DNA of 60,000 nucleotides from Owenia fusiformis (GCA_903813345.2 CAIIXF020000009.1:25706740-25766739); one strand, 5' to 3'; shown: positions 1 to 11,790, numbered from the stretch's first letter. Program-made: numbers and translations. The notes: a model not told the origin generated them from the sequence alone.

Positions 1-645
1 TAAATGACGAGGGAAAGACAAATGACATGGTAAATGATGAAGGAAATGCAAATTATGAGATAAATGATGAAGGAAAGACAAATGATGTGGTGAAAGATGA
101 GGGAAATGCAAATTGCAAGGTAAATGATGAAGGAAAGACAAATGACAAGGTAAATGATGAGGGAAATGCAAATTATGAGATAAATGATGAAGGAAAGACA
201 AATGGTGTGATGAAAGATGAGGGAAATGCAAATTATGAGGTAAATGATGAGGGAAAGACAAATGACATGGCAAATGATGAAGGAAATGCAAATTATGAGG
301 TAAATGACGAGGGAAAGACAAATGACATGGTAAATGATGAAGGAAATGCAAATTATGAGATAAATGATGAAGGAAAGACAAATGATGTGGTGAAAGATGA
401 GGGAAATGCAAATTATGAGGTAAATGATGAGGGAAAGACAAATGATATGGTAAGTGATGAGGAAAATGCAAATTATGAGGTAAATGATGAGGGAAAGACA
501 AAAAATGATGTGGTGAAAGATGAGGAAAATGCAAATTATGAGGTAAAGGATGAGTGAAAGACAAATGATGTGGTGAAAGATGAGGGAAATGAAGAGACAA
601 ATGATGTGGTAAAAGATGAGGGAAATGCAAATTATGAGGTATATG
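1..645. repeat. 60-bp minisatellite (two 30-bp half units), about ten copies
   Basis: A 60-bp period made of two related 30-bp halves repeats from the window edge to about 645, with a 3-nt insertion near 500 after which it decays. On the plus strand one frame stays open from the left edge to a TGA at 555-557 and reads as alternating NDEGKTNDMV and NDEGNANYEV decapeptides. The open frame may follow simply from a unit length divisible by three. One minus frame is open as well. No splice sites, homology or composition shift argue for a protein. It lies 3' of the last visible exon of the minus-strand NACHT gene, so it is probably in an intron of that gene or beyond it. Coding status is undecided. 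Confidence 0.85.
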
Positions 646-684
646 TATAAAAAGAAGTACAAGTATATATGTATATTGATACCA

Positions 685-850
685 GACTTTCACACCCTGT
701 ATATTCTTGTCACACTTTCACACCCTGTATACTCTTACAACACTTTTAAACCATTTACATTCTTAACACACTTTGACACCTTGTATTTTCTGATCACACT
801 CTGACACCCTGTATATTATGATCACACTCTGTATACTCTCTCCACACATC
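685..850. repeat. Degenerate short tandem repeat, CACACCCTGTAT-type
   Basis: Several imperfect copies of a 25-35 bp unit containing ACACCCTGTATA, each followed by a T-rich stretch. The copies lie in the presumed intron just downstream of the last visible NACHT-gene exon. No coding potential is visible. Confidence 0.5.
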
Positions 851-932
851 AATACCTTAAATATTCTTACCACAACTTGATACATATTTTACCACACTTC
901 TTTCCACAGTAACTATAAAATGTTCAACTCAC

Positions 933-3900
933 TTATCATGTTCCTCTTCATTACTAGATGGACCATCAGCCTCAGGTATCTCTTTGCCATGGATTTGACG
1001 TTTTAGTTCCACCCTTAGGCGTTTCAATGTTGACAGTATATCTGGAAAATTCAGAATGATATGGTAAAATGGAGTTTCAACATACAAGGCAGGATATGAT
1101 TAACAATATCAAAAATGAAATCTTACAAGATGGCAATCTTAAAAATGACAACTGACAATATCCTGATAATATCTTGTTGCGTAAATAATCAAAACTAATG
1201 TATTCAACTTCATGTTTTCCTAAGACCATATTCATCATAATAGTCGCATGTGCGCTTATTGGAACTGTGCTCTCGTTAGAGAGAATATGGTACATGTACT
1301 TGGGCTATACATCACTATGATACCTCTTCTTTCACTTGGGCTTTACAAGCAACATACTTCTATACATGAACTTACACATGTACATTATAACAGCACTATA
1401 CCTGTACCTACCCTTCAGCTATACACCACTACAAAACCCATACTTGTACTTGTACTTTAAACCAGTATCACCAGCGGATCTAGACGGGGGCGTGGGGGCG
1501 CACGCCCCCCCCCCTAAAAAGTTGGAAAGTTCGTGTTTTGCCTCATCACTTTTTACAAAATTTGACTCTTCGGTCACAGTTATTATCACATGCCCCCCCT
1601 AACACAAAATCCTGGATCCGCCCCTGAGTATCTTACCTGTACTTTCACTAGAACTACCAACAAAGTGGTACACTATATAATCTTCTGGGTTGGTCTCCTT
1701 TCTTGCAGTAAGCCATGTTGAAATCAAAGCGGATTTACCACTTCCTGGGTCTCCATGAATTAACAATGGGACCTGTGTTCCAGATTTTAAAACTGCATCT
1801 AGTCTTTCATGGCAAATGCTGCCACCTATGTAGAGTCCGGAACGACTTTTGCAGAAAGCATTATGGGCTGAGAGTTCTATATCCCACTTTGATGGGTTAA
1901 CGTTTGTTGTATCTGCTAGAAGGTGATCATTTAGACATCTCCACATTGCATCAAACATCTGTGAAGCACCCTGTGAATGGTCAAAATATAATCATCAATT
2001 TTGATCCTTATGTAAAGCGTGTTTTTTCCTCAGGGAAGACCATGCCTAATGGAATCTAGGTGCCAGTAGGTTATAATTATCAGTTTCACCACCAGGTGGC
2101 TAATTCTATTTTCATGATAGTATAAGATAGGTTCAAACAGTTCATAAACAATTTTATTTGGAGATATAACATTGTACATAGATTTTTATTATGATATCGC
2201 CTGATTGAAATCAAAATTTTATTGTATTTTTATTGTTGTTTATAATAACAGTTGTAATTGTATTTTTCTATTGTATTTTCATTGTTTCCTTGTTGCCTTT
2301 ATTTTAATATTATATCATAAGGACATGATGAATAGGACCTTTTCCATTTTATGCACTAATAAGTACACTCATATTTATCTTTGTAAATTCCCTTGATGAA
2401 ACAAAAGTTAGTGAAATAAATACCTCAACTGGGTCTCTATAAGCCATGTTTATACCAAGAGTCTGAAAATACAAACAGAACATGAAGAAAAAAGAATATG
2501 CTTGTACACTGTATTAAAGGCAGAATCTGATCTATAGGGGGTGACAAAATTACAAGCAACATGTATAATTGACCTACCAATCTATTCCTTACAATATCAA
2601 ATCGTTAGTTTTCCTGGAATAAAGTATACACTTTTGTGATTTTTAAAAATAGACATGACGAGGAATGAGATGAGCCAAAAATATTCTAAAATTGAAACAA
2701 TTTTTTGTTTAGCCTGCCCGCTATATCTGATTCTCTCTTTAAGCATACATATTGTATACTGTATAAAGTATACATATTATATACTGTACATACATATTGT
2801 ATACTGTATAAAGAATACATATTATATACTGTGCATATATACAGTATTGTAAATAAAAAGTGTAAAAAAGTAGGCAAAAAATCTATTTGAATGCATCATT
2901 TCAACTGGCAACTCTGTCAGTTGGGATATGAAAAAAACACACTCGTATTCACATGAATAATACCCATAACAGTTATTTTTGTTAGGTGGTAGCAATACAT
3001 ATAACTACTATCCCCTCTGAGATTTCTTTAATCGATGTAAAGTAAATTCTAAAATTATATGTAAATATATATGTATGTATGTAAACACTAAAGAGTACCT
3101 TTTTCTCTGTTTCTCTTATTCTTTTTTTCAAATTGTCCATGTTTTTAGTCGCAAGCTCACTTTCTGATACATATGCAGCGACTTGACGTTTGTTACCCCG
3201 CTTTTCTGCTTCTTCTTTCTTCATGTCATCAAATGCCTGAAAATATTCAATAAAAATTATGTCCCCTAATTTGAAAAAAGTTTTAATTTTCAATCCTTAC
3301 CAGATTCATCCGTTATCCCCTTTCTTGACATGATCTTTTTTCCTGAATGAACTTATGAAATAACATTTTTTCAATTTATTTTTTATTTATTGTTGACAAC
3401 CTTTCATATGACATGACAGCTGTTCAATTTCCAAATGAATTAAATAGTGGGCTTTTACAAAATTCAAAAAGAAGAAATTAGGTCATGCCTTTATTTAGAA
3501 CCCTAGAGCTATAACGAAAAAACAGACAAGTATTATTGTAATTAATAGTACTTTGAACATCCCCAAAAGAGCACACATGTGATTTTCACAACCGATATGG
3601 CCCCAAGATGAGCTTGTGATGAGCTTTGAGGATTAACTAAGATAGTTACATGTTGGAGCATTGGTTTTCATCCATCATCAGTGACATAATTTTTTCTCTA
3701 TATTTTTTGAAAATCTCAATATTGTTGGAATTTTGAGACAAGACATTAACATGCAAAATGTCATCACCTAAACATTTGTTTCACCCACCACAACACTCTC
3801 CACCAACACCAAAAGCCATCCACCGAACACCATCCACAAAAAAGTTGGGAGACTATAAAGACTTGAAAACTTGAAAGAAGCCCACCTTGTCTCTGAAGCC

Positions 3901-5726
3901 TATCCAAGCTGGCATTTTCCCAGGATGGTTGAGATGTCCATGAAGAAATTCCCATTCTGTCACGCTTTTATCCCTGAACTTCAGTAGCCATGGGTACCTT
4001 GTTATAGAATTTTCAACATTAGCTTGCAATGCTTCATCATTTTCTCCCATCCATCCATAGCGCTGGAATTCAATTCAATATTGGTGTTAACAGACTATAT
4101 ATATTTAATATTGTACATCTAAGTAGTATTGCAAAATAGGATTAGACAACTGAGATCATAAAATGAAAGATTACATACTCATTATGCACAGACAGCACCA
4201 TCTATCCTATAAAATATGAGAGTTTCACAACTTCTATGACAGGTATATCACCCTATGCAGACAGAGCCTGTGGGAAATATTGGGTGGGAAGCAAATGAGC
4301 GGAGGGTGCGGAGCTAACGGTCATTTTTGAATTTAAATTTGGGATATTTCTGGAACTAAGCCGTTTTGGGACTTCAAATATACCAAGATATGTGTATTTG
4401 ACACCAAATATCAATACAATTGTGAAAATAGTAGCGCAATTCATTCTATAGCGACGCAGTGTGCCTTAAACCTTTCCCAGACCTATATATTTTGAAATTA
4501 TCCTTTTAATACTGAGTCCCAAGCATTCATAAAAAATGGTGTTCAAGGTACACTATCTATACAAATTATTTTTGCATCTTGGAAGCCAGGCAGTATCAGT
4601 GTGATTTTATAAAAATTCGGAAATGTTTTTCAGATATGAGCCCCCTCTAAATATTGGGTGCGGAGCAGCTCCATAAACGTAGCTCCGCACCCAATATTTA
4701 GAGGGGGCTCATATCTGAAGAACATTTCCGAATTTTTATAAAATCACACAGATACTGCCTGGCTTCCAAGATGCAAAAATAATTTGCATGGGTAGTGTAT
4801 CTTGAACACCATTTTTTATGAATGCTGGGGACGCAGTATTAAAAGGATAGTCTCAAAATATATAGGTCTGGGAAATGTTTAAGGCATACTGCGTCGCTAT
4901 AAAATGAATTGCACTACTATTTTCACAATTTTATTGATATTTGGTGTCAAATACACATATCTTGGTATATTTGAAGTCCCAAAACGGCTTAGTTTCAGAA
5001 ATACCCCAATTCTAAATTCAAAAATGACCGTTAGCTCCGCACCCTCCGCTCATTTGCGCCGCACCCAATATTTCCCACAGGCTCTGTCTGCATAGGGTGT
5101 ATATGATAGATAGTGCTGCCATACATGTAACCACAAACAATCACTGATTTTCAGGTGATCACCTTCAGTTTATGTAAAGGTGGTAACATTACACTATGGG
5201 CCTCTGAGGTGGACTGCATCCCTTTTTGAACCAATCCCCAGTGATTGCTGAGGCTGAGTAAAGAAAAACTGCTCTAGCGAAAGAGGTAGAGAAGATAGGC
5301 AAGCTATGCTGGTGGACATGTTTTTTTAGATGTAGACTCAACCCCCTTAGAAAAAACCCTTGGGACACCTCAGGGTATTTAGCATATTTAACATACAGTC
5401 TAATGGATAAAAGAGACAAGTACATGTATTTCAAGGGAGCATGCATACTGTACCTGGCCAAAAAAGCCGACAAACATGTCAGATCGGTCAAGTTCACGCA
5501 GACATATGTTTACAGTTTGTGCATTGCCTGCAGCCTCTGTTGTTATGCCCCACCTCATGTCAACAGGGACAAACTGGATTCCCTTACTGTTACATAGGGA
5601 TTGGATCTTGGGCCAATAACGCTTTGTCAATTCTTCCCTTTCTCCTTCCATTCCTTTGAAAGGTGAGCTGAAGAAAATCCGACATACTCGTGGATCTTTC
5701 AATTTCCATTCGAAGTGTTGGGTCAT
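933..5726 (-). CDS. NACHT protein with N-terminal DUF4062-like domain, NPHP3/TTC41-type (5' exons; partial)
   Basis: Six exons on the minus strand, in gene order 5454-5726, 3886-4062, 3099-3236, 2424-2462, 1637-1970 and 933-1041. All have GT-AG borders and a continuous frame (356 codons plus 2 nt), and the last donor reads AA|GTGAGT. The ATG at 5726 opens a domain with RIFFSSPFKGMEGERE and VDMRWGIT, the signature of the DUF4062-like N-terminus of NPHP3/TTC41/NWD1-type proteins. A lysine/glutamate-rich, coiled-coil-like exon (3099-3236) follows, then the start of a NACHT NTPase with Walker A GDPGSGKS in exon 1637-1970. The rest of the NACHT domain and any TPR repeats lie beyond the left edge. 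NPHP3-type proteins act at cilia, and related NACHT/TPR proteins are STAND signalling ATPases. Which orthologue this is cannot be settled from the part seen. It is divergent from the gene at 6448. Confidence 0.82.
2735..2845. repeat. Short AT-rich tandem repeat (GTATACTGTA)
   Basis: About four imperfect copies of a 27-30 bp unit containing CATATTGTATACTGTA lie in the intron between NACHT-gene exons 3099-3236 and 2424-2462. No other signal is seen here. Confidence 0.55.
3738..3870 (+). mobile_element. Short copy of dispersed family A (CATTAACATGCAAAATGTCA)
   Basis: Begins with ACATTAACATGCAAAATGTCA, passes through a run of CACCA/CCGAACACC trinucleotides and ends with CACAAAAAAGTTGGGAGACTATAAA. 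The same order of motifs recurs near 12750, 35124, 39597, 42588 and 44240 and, split by an array, at 50268 and 51840. It sits in an intron of the NACHT gene only about 16 bp from exon 3886-4062. It is probably a non-autonomous transposon, since no coding capacity is seen. Confidence 0.6.
4249..5100. mobile_element. Foldback (near-perfect palindrome) element, about 850 bp
   Basis: The two halves are near-identical inverted copies meeting at about 4672, where GGAGCAGCTCC and ACGTAGCTCCGCACC lie. The outer ends read CACCCTATGCAGACAGAGCC and its reverse complement. Each half carries a mirror-image 63-codon open frame, which is why two nearly identical small frames appear on opposite strands. It fills the intron between the first two NACHT-gene exons. 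The arm length of about 420 bp and the lack of a transposase suggest a foldback/MITE-type element. No clear target duplication was identified. Confidence 0.85.
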
Positions 5727-6447
5727 TTTGGTGCTTTATTTATTCATGATGTAAAAGATAGCACAAATCCCTATGTCCATACTTGTTAACAGGACTATTT
5801 TAACCCATGGAGAGGTATAATTTTGGATAATTTTGTGGACTGTTTACATGTTGCTCATGCAAAAGGTTAAACGGAAAAGGAAGTGCGAGGTCAACTACAC
5901 CGAACGAAAAAGTCGTTGTCGAACTACTTTATCGTTACTGGCAACAAAATTAATACACGTTTCATTAATTGCTCATTAAAACGTGTTTGAAACTTAATTC
6001 AATTACATACAATGAGTCTACAAATAATGCCGTAGTACGAGTGGTCCAAATCATCTTACTGGACAGTGATAAACTTGCTATTATGTCAACTTAAAAGTCG
6101 GAATTATATTATGCGGATGAATTGAAAGCGTCAAAATATGTGTGATACGGCAACATTTAGAGAAAGTTTGAAACTTTTATCAGATTCTTACTTTACTGTT
6201 TACATCTTAACTAAAAGCAAATATAAACGGAAATATGGATAATCGATGAGGGAAAATACTAACTGAAGTACACTTAAACTTCATCAATAACAGAACGGAC
6301 ATAATTACTTGGATATGTGTAAAGAAGATTTGTATTCATTCAGCCTAGCCTGATGAATTATAATTATTTTTTAGATCTATAATTTAGATCTTATTTTTAA
6401 TTTTTGAACTTAGAGTTAATTCATATATCAAAACAAAACAAGCTAAA
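5727..6447. promoter_or_regulatory. Shared intergenic region between two divergent genes
   Basis: These 721 bp separate the start codons of the minus-strand NACHT gene (5726) and the plus-strand gene at 6448, so they must hold both 5' UTRs and promoters. The sequence is unique and AT-rich, and 5885-5960 is less so. No convincing TATA box at a fixed distance from either start was seen. The head-to-head arrangement makes a bidirectional promoter likely, but this is inference from layout. Confidence 0.45.
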
Positions 6448-9400
6448 ATGCTTGCCACAAGTGAAAAATTACCTCATACTAAAGTGGTACCACCGACAAC
6501 CAAAAATGTGGACCCAATATTGTACCCAAGAGCTCGGACTCTACCCATACTCAATACTGGACAATGCCAAAACACAATAATGTTAAAATATATGGGTTAC
6601 CAATATCCAGCAATATCAGAACAATCATACAAAGACCGATCTGCTCAACAGAAATGGGAACATAAAAGAGGATCAAGGCCAATGCATAAAACAACACTTT
6701 CCTTAGAGAGTAAACCCATGTCAGATAAGGATACTTATACAACCACGTCAAAACAGGTAAGATCTTCGCATTCATATTTTCTCTTGACAAGGATTGTGTC
6801 TGAAATTATCAGTCACATGTTTGTTATGTCAAGTTTGTATTTTGATTAAGATTTTAAAATGTTCTGAAGTAGTCGATCTTATATAAATACTATTTATTGT
6901 TAAAGTACATATTTGTAGCTGTAAATGGGCTAATTAGACTTTTACAAATAATTAATGTAATGTAGGAGGTTTAACACTGAGTGTTGTAGTTACAACAGTT
7001 CATTCTCTGGGCACTTAAAAACAGAAGTCCCTGGTTTGTTTTTGAATGACTGAATTCTCTTATTTTCATAGTTACACATACATTGAAGTAACAACAAGAA
7101 GTAGTTGTGAAAATATTGATATTGATTTAATAATTATTAACAAAATCGTTAACAACTTTGTTAATGGTACATTACTACCAGAGAGATGAACATTCATAGA
7201 AGATTTAATTATTGTTTTCTAAAGATTCCTTATCATCCTTATTGTTTTTGTGCAAGTCAGATGGCAATGTGTCCTTTGAAAAACAAATAAAATATGAAAA
7301 AGATTTAAGATATGAAATATGAAAATTTAAGATGCAGATACTCGTATGTATAAATTCATTAAAAAAAGACTAAATAACATTTATTCAAAAAGATATGACT
7401 AAGAATGACTCAAGCAAAAATATTGTCAAACAGAGAATTACACCATATCTCTATCCTGTTTCCTAAATTAGAAATAAATTGTAAATAAAAATTGATACTT
7501 GATATTGGACCAATATTTTGTTTTGTATTCAATTCTCTTTCCCGTGATATAATCTCCTGAAACATGGTACTTCGCAACCCTGATATTTCCCCTTCAATTT
7601 ACCTCAAAGAATGAATGGTCAATTTATTCTGAATTAACAAGCAAACTTTACACGTTTAAGTCAACAATTAAAGTGTTAACATCTCACAAACAAACAAAGA
7701 AACCAAACTAAATACAAATCTTACGTCTGTTGGCATAAAACAAAACTGCCTTTTCACTATCACAAAATCATATTTGACAGATATTAAAAAAGAAATATAT
7801 GTATGGAAGCTGTGTAAATCAATAGGAATAGATGTATGGAAGCTGTGTAAATCAATAAGAATAGACGTATGGAAGCTGTGTAAGTCAATGACTTTCAAAG
7901 TGTCAAATCAATGAAAGGGCTCTGAAGAATGAAATCAATAATGTTGGGCAATCACATCAGTTACCTGTACATCTCTCTAATTAATGGACATTTAGCTGAA
8001 GTAATAATTGATTTCTCTTTTGTATGATTGCCGGATGATAAATAATATTGATTATTTATAAGTCCTTCTTCACATTCTAACACTATAAATAGACTGTAAT
8101 ACATAAATTGCATGACTTTGTGCGTGTGTGTGTCTTTTGTACCATGTTGTATTTAGTAACATGCAGGTGAAGCTAAATAAAAATCGTGTTATAATCACAG
8201 ACCAATTTTTAGACCAGCTACCCTGGCCTATTTTGAAATGATGATATGTGTCCTCTTCTTTTATATATTTACTACCTCTCTATGACCTGAATTTAGGTTT
8301 CTTTGACCAAATACCATCTCATCTTCTGGCCTTTGAATTGATATATAACTACAAGAGCTTGATTCTCAAAAACATCATTTTGATTTTGTAAAACAAAATA
8401 AAGTTCCTTTGGTGTACAGATATTTTCATAAATTCCAGACCCTGTTTACCTGCAGTACTGACTTGCATGTTTCAATTATTTTCAGTTCCATGGAGGTCGT
8501 AAAGACCTGGCACCCGCAGAGATCCCTACCCCAGGGATGAACATGCACATGAACCAGTTCAATATAGGCCCCACCCTAGAGAGGCAGTGGGGAACCCAAT
8601 ATGGGTCTCACTTCCGGGACAAGAAAGTTAAAACTGTAGGTATTTTCATGTTTCTTGGGCAATGTTTGGTGAGGCAATTTTGGCAAGGCAATGTTTGGTG
8701 AGGCCATTTTGGCAAGGTGATGTTTTGTGAGGCCATTTTGGCAAGGCAATGTTTTGTGAGGCCATTTTGGCAAGGTGATGTTTTGTGAGGCCATTTTGGC
8801 AAGGCAATGTTTGGTGAGGCCATTTTGGCAAGGCAATGTTTTGTGAGGCCATTTTGGCAAGGCAATGTTTGGTGAGGCCATTTTGGCAAGGTGATGTTTT
8901 GTGAGGCCATTTTGGCAAGGCAATGTTTTGTGAGGCCATTTTGGCAAGGTGATGTTTTGTGAGGCCATTTTGGCAAGGCAATGTTTGGTGAGGCCATTTT
9001 GGCAAGGCAATGTTTTGTGAGGCCATTTTGGCAAGGCAATGTTTTGTGAGGCCATTTTGGCAAGGCAATGTTTGGTGAGGCCATTTTGTGCAAGGCAATG
9101 TTTTGTGAGGCCATTTTGGCAAGGCAATGTTTTGTGAGGCCATTTTGGCAAGGCAATGTTTTGTGAGGCCATTTTGGCAAGGCAATGTTTGGTGAGGCAG
9201 TTTTATATCTTACTTATATTAAGATAGACCGAGTAGGAGTAACCATGGAAATCATGCTTCAAAATATTTTGAAATGGGATTCAATAAATATGCTAATAAT
9301 TATTTTTTTATGATTACCAGCCTTTTTATAATTACTTTCAATTTATAATGTGTTAATTAAAAAGTACTATTATATTAGTCAAAAATAATTATATATTCTT

Positions 9401-10928
9401 ATTTCCAGCTTTTTCATCAATTTTTGCAATGAATTATGTGTTAATTAGCAAGACACTCCCAAAATACATTATTTTTATAAATAGGCCTATATATTTTCAT
9501 TTAGATTTTACAACTTCTTAAAACCACCAAAATTATTAAGGATTTAATGACAAGAATTTATATTGTAAAAAAGTAACATATCTTTTTTCTTTTCCAGCCA
9601 TTTGAAGTTCACTACCCTTCTTATGACAATTTTCTGAAACAAACTGAGGGAACTGGTGTTAAAAGCACAATCAAGACTGCCCCCGAGCCACCTAGCTATT
9701 GGTCACAGTATAACCGAATTCACAGTAAGCTTGGCATGATGCGGGGTAATGGAGTTGCAAGGGAATATCCAGTCAGGGCATCCTATAACATTTTAACAGG
9801 TATGTCTGCATCGAAAAGCAAGTCTAGGCCGTGTATGGTTATTATGGTTATGCACGTTTGAATAAAGAGGCTTTATGGACACCTTGTGTAACCTTAGGCC
9901 CAGTGCTATGTGTCTGACTTATTCAGTTTTTCGATTTTCTTTACCAATTATAATAATCAGTATTTTAAAATTACGGCAAAACCTTCATGCATCTAATTCT
10001 TATGGTTATAAAACTACTATAATCAAGGAATAAATAATGATAGGCCATTCAATATGGTGAAATTCAGCACGAGTTGGACAGAATGTTGTACAAAGCACGA
10101 ACCGAAGGTGAGTGCATTTGTACTAACATTCTGTCCAACTCGTGCTGAATTTCACCATATTGAATGGCCTATCATTATTTATTCCGATTCAAACATAAAA
10201 ATTAGTAAAAGCCGTGTCTGTGGAACGGGCATGAAGGAAGAATACGCATGCTGTCAAGATTCTGAAGTCGGCCGGAAAAAATTTAGAATTTGTTAGGGCT
10301 GTTCTATTTTACTCCCCGTTTTAGATTTTATACAGTGTATAACTTGAAGTCAGCCATAGTTAAATAGTTACAGTAGATACGGAGGGAGTAAAAAAGAACA
10401 GCTATCCCCGGACAGAGCCCCAGATGTGCAGCTGAGATGTGACGTCACTCAAAACAATGCAAATTGCAGATTGAATAGAGCATGGTCGTGCATCTATGGA
10501 GAATTAGAGAACGTTCTATATTGGCTATGCTGCATTCTGATTGGTTGAGAAATTTGAATAGAGCACGGTCATGTTTGAATGTAGAATATAAACCAGAAGT
10601 ATAAACAGTTACCTGGGAATCCTAATGTTCACCGATAATCATAATGTTCACTGGTAATCATAATGTTCACTGGTAATCATGATGTTCACCGATAATCATA
10701 ATGTTCACTGGTAATCATGATGTTCACTGGTAATCATAATGTTCACTGGTAATCATAATGTTCACAGGTAATCATAATGTTGAGATATCATATTTCTATT
10801 GCTTGATTATGTTGATTTCAGGTGAAGAGACTGGTCCCGCATGGCAAGAAGAAAACAGACGCTCTTCAGGCAACAGAGTCCTCTATAGCAAACGACAAGA
10901 CGCTGATGAACGGTTCATTCTCGGATAA
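6448..10928 (+). CDS. Unrecognised four-exon gene, 255 codons
   Basis: The exons are 6448-6756, 8486-8635, 9598-9799 and 10822-10928. All three introns are GT-AG and the frame is continuous across phases 0, 0 and 1, ending in TAA. The product is small, basic and rich in Tyr, Trp, Arg and Pro, with no signal peptide, membrane segment or coiled coil. Notable blocks are FHGGRKDLAPAEIPTPGMN, an aromatic segment PPSYWSQYNRIHSKLGMM, and a C-terminus with YNILTGEETGPAW and RRSSGNRVLYSKR. I could not assign a family. The short-motif, aromatic/Pro-rich style recalls axonemal microtubule-inner proteins, and the divergent neighbour resembles a ciliary protein, but this is only a hint. An AATAAA lies 58 bp after the stop. 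Intron 2 holds a large 29-bp minisatellite and intron 3 a perfect hairpin. Confidence 0.85.
7798..7893. repeat. 33-bp tandem repeat, three copies
   Basis: Three near-identical copies of a unit containing ATGGAAGCTGTGTAAATCAA lie in intron 1 of the 6448 gene. The unit length is divisible by three and leaves a short open frame on the minus strand, which I do not consider a gene. Confidence 0.8.
8658..9202. repeat. 29-bp minisatellite, about 19 copies with higher-order structure
   Basis: The unit is CAATGTTTGGTGAGGCC followed by ATTTTGGCAAGG. Three variants occur: A (CAATGTTTGGTG), B (CAATGTTTTGTG) and C (TGATGTTTTGTG). Units 2-7 and 8-13 both run A-C-B-C-A-B, so a six-unit (174-bp) block was duplicated as a whole. 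Because 29 is not a multiple of three, all three minus-strand frames stay open for 180-200 codons and read cyclic versions of one peptide. These are repeat artefacts. It lies in intron 2 of the 6448 gene, starting about 20 bp after the exon 2 donor. Confidence 0.92.
10027..10185. repeat. Long hairpin, about 65-75 bp arms
   Basis: The left arm begins GGAATAAATAATGATAGGCC and the right arm is its near-perfect reverse complement, ending GGCCTATCATTATTTATTCC. The loop of roughly 30 nt contains CACGAACCGAAGGTGAG. It lies in intron 3 of the 6448 gene. High arm identity suggests a young foldback element or a recent inverted duplication. No AATAAA or acceptor context suggests an exon. Confidence 0.9.
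10622..10785. repeat. 19-bp tandem repeat, about eight copies
   Basis: The unit is AATCATAATGTTCACTGGT with minor variants (ACCGA, ACAGG, CATGATG). It ends about 40 bp before the acceptor of the last exon of the 6448 gene, so copy-number change here could affect the branch-point region. Confidence 0.85.
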
Positions 10929-10985
10929 AATCTAATTGGACTTTAAAGTTTTAAAATGCTTGTAGCAGATTAGGCTATTATGCGA

Positions 10986-10991
10986 AATAAA
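10986..10991 (+). terminator. Poly(A) signal of the 6448 gene
   Basis: A canonical AATAAA 58 bp downstream of the TAA at 10926-10928. Confidence 0.6.
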
Positions 10992-11039
10992 ATTCTTAAT
11001 TTCTTATATCCAAAAAGAAAAAAAGTAATCATAAAAAAA

Positions 11040-11135
11040 TGCATGATACTGTACCGTACTGTACTGTTTTGGGTACAGTACTGTTTGGTACTGTAAAATA
11101 TGGTACTGTAGACACAAACAGTACCATATGGTAGC
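11040..11135. repeat. Cluster of TACTGT/ACAGTA motifs
   Basis: Roughly ten TACTGT, TACCGT or ACAGTAC hexamers in both orientations within 95 bp, so the region can fold on itself. The function is unknown and it is probably slippage-derived. Confidence 0.55.
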
Positions 11136-11689
11136 TTAGCAGAGATAAGCACAATCACAAAATTATAGAGCTTTTTGCTTTACACAATCACTCACTTGAA
11201 TATGCCAAAAATAAATAAACAGTATTATAATTATTATTATATATAATTTGTTGTTCTGTTATGCTGTATAATCATAAAATGGGAGCTTGACAAGTAGATA
11301 TAATGATTATTAAGTTAATTAGACTAAGGGATATTTTAAGGGGCAATGAGCCCATAAACATACTTTTTCAAAAAATGTTAACATAATTTTCACTGAAAAG
11401 GCACTCCTTTATTATAATGTTTAATGAACAATTATAATGTACTTTGAGACGTGTTTTATTTCCTAAAAGGAAAGGTGGATTGCTCCAGGGATTTTGAAGA
11501 CACTGAATTTAGATGACCAAAATGAGCTGAAACCAATGAATAGCATGAGCACAGAGTTTATATTTATTATCTATGGTTAGGTTCCTGCCGGGTTAAAGTA
11601 ACACACAGATGATGTATCTATAATCTAAAACCCCAAAAAGTAATAGATATGACTATATGTTATATAAAAAAGAAAATTAAAAAAAAATT

Positions 11690-11790
11690 TGTGGGCCATG
11701 ACTGGGATTCGAACCACCAAATGTTCCATTAGTTTCAAGTTGAATAATACTAGATATTTCTAAGCCATGTAATAAGTTTTAAAAAATAGT
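11690..11790 (-). repeat. tRNA-like fragment / SINE head remnant
   Basis: On the minus strand a perfect B-box, GGTTCGAATCC, is followed by an acceptor-like end and preceded at about 45 nt by TGGCTTAGAAAT, an A-box-like match. The intervening sequence does not form a convincing tRNA cloverleaf. A decayed tRNA gene or tRNA-derived SINE is most likely. Confidence 0.4.

Noticed and set aside
1-645. CRISPR-like array
   Set aside because: Units are contiguous tandem repeats with no unique spacers, and the DNA is animal.
4253-5095. Two similar 63-codon frames on opposite strands
   Set aside because: They are mirror images in the two arms of the foldback element, without start context or homology.
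8576-9185. Three overlapping minus-strand frames of 179-198 codons (SQNIALPKWPHKTLPCQNG and cyclic shifts)
   Set aside because: All three frames are open only because the 29-bp unit lacks stops on that strand; they lie in an intron of the opposite-strand gene.
10054-10296. 80-codon plus-strand frame
   Set aside because: Half of it runs through the hairpin at 10027-10185, and it lies in intron 3 of the 6448 gene.
11690-11790. Functional tRNA gene
   Set aside because: Only the B-box side is good; the acceptor and anticodon stems do not pair convincingly.
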